From: JADDRA01 sp051005375
GTDB lineage: Bacteria > Actinomycetota > Acidimicrobiia > Acidimicrobiales > CADCSY01
DNA: 12,624 nucleotides
NCBI GenBank assembly: GCA_051005375.1
Contig: JBPCJK010000127.1
Location: forward strand, 1 to 12,624
Direction of reading: 5' to 3'
The first letter of the stretch is position 1. Every line of letters begins with the position of its first letter. The notes below the pieces were generated by a model. That model saw only the letters and a program-made list of their open reading frames with translations, was not told the DNA's origin and made no database searches. Positions 8,118-12,624 of the stretch are shown here, in pieces. The translations under genes and the position numbers were made by a program.

Positions 8118-8902
8118 GGGTGGCGTTCGTGGGCAAGGGTGGCGCTGGCAAATCGGCCATCGCCGGGACCTTCGCCCGCATGTTGGCCCGCCGCGGCCAC
8201 GACGTGCTCGCCATCGACTCCGACCCGTTGCCTGGGTTGGCCTACTCCCTGGGCCTCGACCGCGACGACGCCCCCCTGCCGGACGAGGCCATCGAGGACC
8301 GCCCTGAGGACGAAGAGGAAGGTCCCCGTTACCGGCTGCGGGCCGGCCTCGGGGCCGCTGAGGCGGTCGAGCGCTATGCCGCCACCGCTCCCGACGGTGT
8401 GCGCTTCTTGCAGTTCGGAAAGATCCGCACCGACGCCACGGACCTGTTCCGGTCCCAGTTCGCCTTCCGCCAGATCATCCGAGAGCTTCCCGAGGACCGC
8501 TGGGACCTGGTCGGCGACCTCCCCGGCGGTACCCGCCAGCCCTTCACCGGCTGGGGAGGCTACGCCGACACCTACCTCGTGGTGGTAGAGCCCATGGCCA
8601 AGTCGCTGCTGTCGGGCCGCCGCCTGGCCCGGTTGGCCGCCGCTGCCGAACGGCCGGTGCGGGTGCTGGCCGTGGCCAACAAGGTGTCCGAGCCCGGTGA
8701 CGCCGAGCGGGTGGCCGCTCGCACCGGTCTGGAGGTCGTGGGCGTCGTCCCCCTCGACCGGTCCTTCTCCGATGCCGAGCGGGCCGGACGGGCACCGATC
8801 GATGTTGTTCCTGAGTCAGACGCCGTTCGCGCAGTATCATTCCTGGTAGAGCGTTTGGATGATCAACGCACCGACGACCGACGCACGGGAGTGACGCCAT
8901 GA
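8114..8902 (+). CDS. CooC/MinD-like P-loop ATPase A, cysteine-free
   Basis: This 262-residue soluble ATPase belongs to the SIMIBI/deviant Walker A group. It has GKGGAGKS at 7-14 (signature Lys8, P-loop Lys13), an Asp-x-Asp switch I motif in AIDSDP (35-38) and a switch II region reading DLPGGTRQP. Size and layout match CooC-type nickel insertion ATPases and their relatives. The insert region where CooC carries its Cys-x-Cys metal site reads FLQFGKIRTDATDLF here, and the whole protein contains no cysteine, so it cannot bind metal that way. It starts within the stop of the propeller gene (ATGA at 8114-8117) and its own stop overlaps the start of ATPase B (ATGA at 8899-8902). The pair was probably produced by duplication and may form a heterodimer (inference). 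Confidence 0.85.
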   Translation: MRVAFVGKGGAGKSAIAGTFARMLARRGHDVLAIDSDPLPGLAYSLGLDRDDAPLPDEAIEDRPEDEEEGPRYRLRAGLGAAEAVERYAATAPDGVRFLQFGKIRTDATDLFRSQFAFRQIIRELPEDRWDLVGDLPGGTRQPFTGWGGYADTYLVVVEPMAKSLLSGRRLARLAAAAERPVRVLAVANKVSEPGDAERVAARTGLEVVGVVPLDRSFSDAERAGRAPIDVVPESDAVRAVSFLVERLDDQRTDDRRTGVTP

Positions 8903-9633
8903 AGCTCGCAGTGACAGGCAAGGGTGGCTCGGGCAAGACCACCACCTCGGCAATCCTGGCCCGGACGTTGGCCCGGCGGGGCCACGACGTGGTTGCACTC
9001 GACTGCGATTCGAACCCCAACCTCGGCATCTCCCTGGGCGTGGGCGACGACGAGACCGAGCGGTTGGTATCCATGCGCCAGGCCCTCGACGAGGGCGACG
9101 AGGAGCATGCCAGCGAGTGGGGCGACGTGCTCGACCGCTTCGGCTCTGACGCCCCCGATGGAGTGCGGCTGGCGGTGGTGAGCCGGATCGACAACCCCGA
9201 GCCGGGCTGCCTTTGATGCGGTCTCTCCGCCGAGCAGTTGCTCGGCAGCGTGGACTTCACCGGTCAGATGGTCGTGGCCGATCTGGAAGCCGGGGTGGGA
9301 ACCCTCACCCGGCTGGGTGACGCCGGGGTGGATGCGGTGCTGATCGTGGTGGAGCCCAGCCCCAAGTCGGTAGAGGTGGGGAGCCGGGCAGCCGCCCTGG
9401 TCGCCGAGAAGTCTCTCGGGCGGGCCGTCGTGGTGGCCAGTCGGATTCGCAACGACGACGACCTGGCCATGGTCACCAAGGCGTTCCCCGACCACCAAGT
9501 GGTCGCCATCCCTGACGATCCGGCCATCATGGCCGCCGACCGCAACGGCTTGGCCCCTCTCGACACCGCCCCTGACGCCCCTGCCGTGCTCGCCCTGGCC
9601 GGCCTCGCCGACGAGCTCCTGGCCTCCGCCTGA
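8899..9633 (+). CDS. CooC-like P-loop ATPase B with in-frame TGA at the metal-motif Cys position
   Basis: A single frame of 245 codons encodes a CooC-like ATPase. It has GKGGSGKTT at 7-15 (signature Lys8, P-loop Lys13), the CooC-type switch I LDCDSNPNLG at 34-43, and switch II VVADLEAGVGTLTR. TGA at codon 106 (9214-9216) interrupts it; residues around it read EPGCL, TGA, CGLSAEQLL. CooC proteins have a Gly-Cys-x-Cys motif here, which binds metal between two subunits, so the TGA takes the second Cys position, with another Cys after it. Both halves share one frame, keep the same codon bias and together give the normal family length. Readings: selenocysteine insertion, a recent nonsense mutation, or a base error. 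A hairpin downstream favours the first but does not prove it. Without recoding, only a 105-residue fragment with the P-loop is made. Confidence 0.8.
9214..9266 (+). promoter_or_regulatory. candidate selenocysteine UGA with bacterial SECIS-like hairpin
   Basis: After the TGA at 9214-9216, the perfect inverted repeat GCCGAGC-AGTT-GCTCGGC occupies 9229-9246: a 7-bp stem and a 4-nt loop with G as its second base. The loop starts 19 nt after the TGA. The general bacterial SECIS description asks for a short stem, an apical loop of a few bases with a G in its first two positions, and a spacing of roughly 16-37 nt; this fits. Outer pairing is also possible by eye: TGA with TCA at 9264-9266, CGG 9219-9221 with CCG 9260-9262, and TCC 9226-9228 with GGA 9252-9254. 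This would place the UGA at the foot of the structure, as in E. coli fdhF. No bulged U is seen. GC-rich DNA folds easily, so chance is not excluded. Confidence 0.4.
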
Positions 9634-9637
9634 GCGA

Positions 9638-10048
9638 GTGCCCGGCGCCTCCGCCCCTCCCGGTGCACGGGTCGCCGCCCTGCCGATGTTGGTCGGTGCC
9701 GGCTTCCTGGTAGGGGCCTGGGCGCTTCTACCGCCCTACAGCGGGCCTGCGCTCAACACCGCCGACCGGGTCGAGTTCGCCGACCACGTGGTGCCGGGCG
9801 TGGTGGTGATCGCCGTCTCCGCTGTCGCCCTGCTGCTCGCCCGTCGGCCCAACCCCGCCAACCTCCTGTTCCCCGCCGGCCTGGTCATCGTCCTCGCCGG
9901 GTTCTGGATGACCGCCACCCACCTGCCCTTGGTCCTCCAGGCGACCCGAGCCCAGGCTCCCTGGGGGGCCACCATCTACCACAGCCTCCCCTGCCTCGCC
10001 GTGCTGGTCCTGGGAGTGGTCTGGGCCGTCACCTACCGCACGGAGTGA
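9638..10048 (+). CDS. four-helix membrane protein, last gene of the ATPase operon
   Basis: This 136-residue protein starts at a GTG 4 nt after the ATPase B stop, so it is almost certainly co-transcribed and coupled. Four hydrophobic segments are visible: ALPMLVGAGFLVGAWALLP, VVPGVVVIAVSAVALLLA, LLFPAGLVIVLAGFWM and LPCLAVLVLGVVWAV. Short loops join them, one containing NTADRVEFADH. The pattern resembles SPW-repeat-like small actinobacterial membrane proteins, but I do not recognise the family with certainty. No catalytic motif is evident; an ATHLPL stretch and a single Cys near the last helix are the only obvious polar candidates inside the membrane part. By context it may anchor or serve the two ATPases (inference). 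Confidence 0.7.
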   Translation: MPGASAPPGARVAALPMLVGAGFLVGAWALLPPYSGPALNTADRVEFADHVVPGVVVIAVSAVALLLARRPNPANLLFPAGLVIVLAGFWMTATHLPLVLQATRAQAPWGATIYHSLPCLAVLVLGVVWAVTYRTE

Positions 10049-10049
10049 C

Positions 10050-10078
10050 TCATCGCCGAACCAAAGGTTCGGCGATGA
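10050..10078. terminator. strong hairpin between convergent genes, probable bidirectional terminator
   Basis: Two bases after the stop codon of the four-helix protein gene, a perfect 13-bp inverted repeat (arms TCATCGCCGAACC and GGTTCGGCGATGA, loop AAA) would form a very stable hairpin. It sits between genes that converge here (one ends at 10048, the other at 10215). No U-run follows on either strand, so it is not a textbook intrinsic terminator, but U-less hairpin terminators are common in high-GC actinobacteria. Confidence 0.7.
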
Positions 10079-10083
10079 ACTGA

Positions 10084-10155
10084 TCGAGCTCCGCTCGACC
10101 GGCGGAGCCGGTCGACCTCCGCACTGAACACCGCTTTGGGCGAGCTCCGCTCGCC
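10084..10155. repeat. cluster of short palindromes with a repeated 13-bp unit
   Basis: Three further perfect hairpins follow the terminator: TCGAGC-TCC-GCTCGA (10084-10098), TCGACCGGC-GGA-GCCGGTCGA (10095-10115) and GGCGAGC-TCC-GCTCGCC (10139-10155). The 13-mer CGAGCTCCGCTCG occurs twice, at 10085-10097 and 10141-10153. All have three-base loops (TCC or its complement GGA). They may extend the terminator zone or be a small dispersed palindromic element. The rest of the gap up to 10214 shows nothing else. Confidence 0.6.
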
Positions 10156-10214
10156 AGGCCGCCATCCAGGAAAGGCGCCCTTCGGCGGCGGAGTGGCCGG
10201 CGGTCGCCCGCGCC

Positions 10215-11888
10215 CTAGGCGGTGGACGGTGCCGGATCGGCGGGGTCCTGGCGGCGTCGACGCATGAACCGGACCGCCAGCAGGATGATCCCGGCCACGG
10301 CCAGGCCGGCGAAGAGGGCGGCGACGACGGGCAGGACGGCGCTTCCCGAAGGGACCGGCGCGAACTGGGCCACGGCGCCAAAGTTGTCCTGCGTCTGGGT
10401 GGTCTCGTCGCCGAGACGGGTATCGGCCCAACCGAAGGCGGCATACTCGTTGGCCGACGCCACCCCGGGGGGCTGGCGAATGTCGGAGTTGAAACTGACG
10501 CCGAGGTTGAAGTTGACGGGCTGATCGCTGGCCTGCACGTTGTGGGCCCAGGTGACCCCGCCGTCGGTCGAGTAGGTGTACCGCACCTGGAAGCGGTAGT
10601 CGGTCTGCTCCCGGTTGTCCTGCCAGACGATGTCGACCCGCCCGTTGGGCGCCACGCCGAGCTGCGGGTAGAAGCTGGCGTAGAGGCCGGCCGGGTCGTC
10701 GTCGTCGATGGCCACCGGCGCGCTCCAGGTAATGCCTTCGTCGGTCGAGCGCTGCACCACGATGTCGGCCGTTCCCGAGCTCTGGGCGGTCTCTGGTGTG
10801 GCGGCGTAGGCGAGGACGAAGGTGCCCTTGGGCCCACCCTCGGGCGTCCAGCCCATCCCGGTCTGGGCCCCCGTGCCCGTGAAGATGGGCGGGCTCAACG
10901 TCGCCACTGACCAGGTACGGCCTTGGTCAGTGGAGCGGGCCACCAGCAGGGGCATGGCGTAGTAGCTGTCACCGGGCGGCTCCTTGTCGAATGGCGTCCG
11001 GGAGTCGGAGACGGCCAGCAGCACCCCGTCGTGCACGGCAAGGAACGGTCGCCCGAAGAAGGAGGTCATGAGCAGCGGGTAGGACGTTCCCGCGATCGTC
11101 TGGGTCTCCTGAGAGAAGTCGTTGATGTTCACCGGTTCGGCGAAGGTGGCTCCGCCGTTAGTGGAGGCGGCGACGACCACGGGCGTGTTGTTGAGCGGCG
11201 AGTCGTCGGGGGCGTCGTCGTAGGACTGGCTGAAGCCCACGTACACCACGTCCTTTGAGCCGGAGGTGTCGACGGCCAGGCCGGTCACCCCTGAGGCGCT
11301 CGGCGCCTCGCTGCCCGACTTCCCCCGGTTGTCCACCACCATCGTGGTCGACCAGGTGTCGCCTCGGTCGGTGGACTTGGCCAGCACGATGCTCTCGTGG
11401 CCTTCCCTGGCGCCTTCGCCGGGGCCGTAGCCGAGGAGGGCGTAGTACAGGGTGCTGTCACGCCCCCAGGCGATGGTGGCTTGGGCTACGCCAGCGATGC
11501 CGGAGGTGCACGACGGGTAGTCGGGCGGGGAGGGAAGCGCGTCCAGGATGTGCCAGCTCTGTCCGGCGTCGGTGGAGCGAACGAGGTAGCACACCCGGGT
11601 GCGGAGGTTGGCGGTGGCCGCCACGATGACCTTCGGGTCGGCGGGGTCGGCCAGCATGGAGGTGGGGCCGGTAAAGGAGCGGGTGGGAGAGAGGTCGTCC
11701 TTGGTCATGTGGACGCCATCGGTCAATCGGTCGATGCCGACTTCCTGGGGGCCGAAGGTGGCCTGCTCGAACGCATGCGGGGGCGTGGCCCGGGCGGCCT
11801 CCTGGGCGGTCGCCGCCCCCGGGGAAGCGGCCAAGAGCCCCGCCGCGGCCCCGACCACCACCGTCCTCCACACCTTGACGTACTTCAT
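10215..11888 (-). CDS. membrane-anchored Asp-box (BNR) beta-propeller protein 3
   Basis: The start is ATG at 11888, with GGGGAGA about 6 nt upstream; an earlier start at 11915 would place the ribosome-binding site inside the gene. The 557-residue product has a signal peptide (KYVKVWRTVVVGAAAGLLAASPGAATAQ), six Asp-box motifs (STDAGQSW, STDRGDTW, STNGGATF, STDQGRTW, STDEGITW, STDGGVTW), a C-terminal helix (VLPVVAALFAGLAVAGIILLAVRF) and the tail MRRRRQDPADP. It aligns by eye with propeller 1 from the N terminus, including two cysteines that could form a disulfide (RVCYLVRSTD and DYPSCTSG here; ATCQVFRSSD and MTDCGLN there). It also shares the QLGVAPNGRVDIVWQDNR and GWADTRLGDETTQTQDNFGA blocks. 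The sialidase FRIP motif is absent. It lies 78 bp downstream of the small exported protein gene on the same strand. Confidence 0.87.
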   Translation of the reverse strand: MKYVKVWRTVVVGAAAGLLAASPGAATAQEAARATPPHAFEQATFGPQEVGIDRLTDGVHMTKDDLSPTRSFTGPTSMLADPADPKVIVAATANLRTRVCYLVRSTDAGQSWHILDALPSPPDYPSCTSGIAGVAQATIAWGRDSTLYYALLGYGPGEGAREGHESIVLAKSTDRGDTWSTTMVVDNRGKSGSEAPSASGVTGLAVDTSGSKDVVYVGFSQSYDDAPDDSPLNNTPVVVAASTNGGATFAEPVNINDFSQETQTIAGTSYPLLMTSFFGRPFLAVHDGVLLAVSDSRTPFDKEPPGDSYYAMPLLVARSTDQGRTWSVATLSPPIFTGTGAQTGMGWTPEGGPKGTFVLAYAATPETAQSSGTADIVVQRSTDEGITWSAPVAIDDDDPAGLYASFYPQLGVAPNGRVDIVWQDNREQTDYRFQVRYTYSTDGGVTWAHNVQASDQPVNFNLGVSFNSDIRQPPGVASANEYAAFGWADTRLGDETTQTQDNFGAVAQFAPVPSGSAVLPVVAALFAGLAVAGIILLAVRFMRRRRQDPADPAPSTA

Positions 11889-11966
11889 CGCATCTCCCCA
11901 GACCCTCCTGCCCACGCTCGAGCGAACGAGGGCTCCACGAGACGAGTGGCCAGCGACTACGGCTGT

Positions 11967-12527
11967 CTACGCCGTCGCTGGCTCGGCCGGCCGGCGCTGG
12001 TCTGACGACCGGCGCTGCAACAACCCGGCCACGATCAGGCCACCGGCGGCAACGGCCAACCCGATCAGGGCCAAGGCGACCCCGTTCGTCGTCGACCTCA
12101 TCACCACGCCTGTCGGCCGCGACGGAGGGGAAGCCGGAGCCGGTGCCTCGGTGCCTACGAAGATGCTGGCCCGGGCCGGGGCACCGGCGTTCATGTGATG
12201 GTAGTTCTGAGTGGCGACCAGCAGGTGCGGTCCCCGCCCGACGTCTGCCGGGATGGTGGCCATGACCTCGAACCGGCTGGTCATGGTCGACTCCGGGGGC
12301 GGGGCCGTGGCCAGCAGCGGCCCGGTGGGCGAGTCGAGGTGGATCTCCACCGGCTCCTTCTGAGCGAACTCCCTGCCGAAGACGGTCACCGTGCCCCCGG
12401 GCTGGACGGAGGAAGCGCTCGTGGTCAGCGACATGATGCCGACACACGCCCAAGCCACTCCGGCGGGGGCGAGGAAGCCCGCCACCGCCACAGCCCAGAC
12501 GACCCAACGTAGTGACATCCGGTTCAT
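11967..12527 (-). CDS. small exported single-anchor protein with Ig/IPT-like domain
   Basis: This 186-residue protein is read from ATG at 12527. It has a signal peptide (MNRMSLRWVVWAVAVAGFLAPAGVAWA, with AWA before Cys28 suggesting signal peptidase I cleavage). A small beta-rich domain of about 100 residues follows (SASSVQPGGTVTVFGREF... VEIHLDSPTGPLLA... RFEVMATIPADVGRGPHLLVA), resembling IPT/Ig-like adhesion or carrier domains. A Pro-rich stalk, one C-terminal helix (GVALALIGLAVAAGGLIVAGLL) and a basic tail complete it. Cys28 and the NYHHMN motif are possible metal ligands on the outer face, but this is speculation. It precedes propeller 3 and shares its topology (outside domain, single C-terminal anchor). 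I do not recognise a specific family. A TTG at 12563 would add an unlikely extension. Confidence 0.75.
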   Translation of the reverse strand: MNRMSLRWVVWAVAVAGFLAPAGVAWACVGIMSLTTSASSVQPGGTVTVFGREFAQKEPVEIHLDSPTGPLLATAPPPESTMTSRFEVMATIPADVGRGPHLLVATQNYHHMNAGAPARASIFVGTEAPAPASPPSRPTGVVMRSTTNGVALALIGLAVAAGGLIVAGLLQRRSSDQRRPAEPATA

Positions 12528-12535
12528 AGCTGCGG

Positions 12536-12563
12536 ACCTTAGCCCTCTCCAACGGAGGGGCAA
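12536..12563 (-). promoter_or_regulatory. candidate promoter giving a near-leaderless transcript
   Basis: On the minus strand TTGCCC (12563-12558) and TAAGGT (12541-12536) are spaced 16 bp, a fair sigma-70-type pair. The -10 box ends only 8 nt before the ATG at 12527, so transcription would start within a few bases of the start codon, as in leaderless actinobacterial mRNAs. An AAGG within the same box could instead be read as a ribosome-binding site. A short inverted repeat, ATCTG/CAGAT (12563-12579), overlaps the -35 side. By-eye match. Confidence 0.4.
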
Positions 12564-12624
12564 TCTGATCCCGCCAGATCTTGGGCGTGGAGCTACCTGT
12601 CGGCCCCCACGCGCCAGCCGGGCG

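Noticed and set aside
9214..9238. Frameshift or two separate genes as the explanation for the split ATPase B
   Set aside because: Both halves are in the same frame, separated only by the TGA. The downstream half has no ribosome-binding site and lacks the P-loop, so it would not be a functional gene alone.
8899..10048. Genome-wide reassignment of UGA to an amino acid
   Set aside because: TGA is the genuine stop of most genes in the window (for example at 1174, 1671, 2429, 4850, 8117, 8902, 9633 and 10048), so any decoding at 9214 must be site-specific.
9728..10837. 369-codon minus-strand frame across the four-helix gene, the hairpin zone and propeller 3
   Set aside because: It overlaps two better-supported genes and reads Ser/Thr/Pro/Arg-rich nonsense without any recognisable domain.
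11458..12552. 364-codon minus-strand frame overlapping the small exported protein and propeller 3
   Set aside because: Arg/Gly-rich shadow frame; the two overlapping genes have signal peptides, anchors and proper ribosome-binding or promoter signals.
1..12624. CRISPR arrays, tRNA or rRNA genes, riboswitches
   Set aside because: No regularly spaced repeats, tRNA cloverleaf signatures or rRNA-like sequence were seen on either strand by eye.

Overview
The window is GC-rich (about 70 %, strong G/C third positions) and looks like the chromosome of a high-GC actinobacterium, possibly of the Acidimicrobiia type. That placement rests on composition, GTG starts, four-base ATGA gene overlaps and the style of the IS3-type transposase; no rRNA or other marker gene is present to confirm it.

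Layout. Positions 1-390 hold a frameshifted, window-truncated IS3-type transposase remnant on the minus strand. It abuts the broken 3' end of an FG-GAP repeat surface protein (about 461-979, minus), which also carries a frameshift. Next comes a minus-strand housekeeping run: a class A penicillin-binding protein (2429-4726), a C4-type zinc-ribbon coiled-coil protein (1671-2390) and a small membrane metal-dependent hydrolase (1174-1674), the last two overlapping by ATGA. From 4850 to 12527 lies an accessory block built around three paralogous Asp-box (BNR) beta-propeller proteins, each with an N-terminal signal or anchor and a C-terminal membrane helix: 4850-6379 (minus), 6603-8117 (plus) and 10215-11888 (minus). 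The middle one heads a tight plus-strand operon: propeller, two CooC/MinD-like P-loop ATPases (8114-8902 and 8899-9633) and a four-helix membrane protein (9638-10048). The third propeller follows a small exported single-anchor protein (11967-12527).

The most striking feature is the second ATPase. Its reading frame is full length for the family but is interrupted by one in-frame TGA (9214-9216), exactly at the second position of the Cys-x-Cys metal motif of CooC proteins (Gly-Cys-Leu-TGA-Cys-Gly). A perfect short hairpin starts 12 nt after the TGA and fits the published geometry of a bacterial SECIS element. This is either a candidate selenocysteine-containing CooC-like ATPase, a form I do not know to have been described, or a recent nonsense mutation or base error. 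The first ATPase of the pair has no cysteine at all.

Working model (inference): propeller proteins outside the membrane and a P-loop ATPase pair inside, linked by the small membrane protein, form a metal-handling or cofactor-maturation module. The substrate cannot be told from this window.
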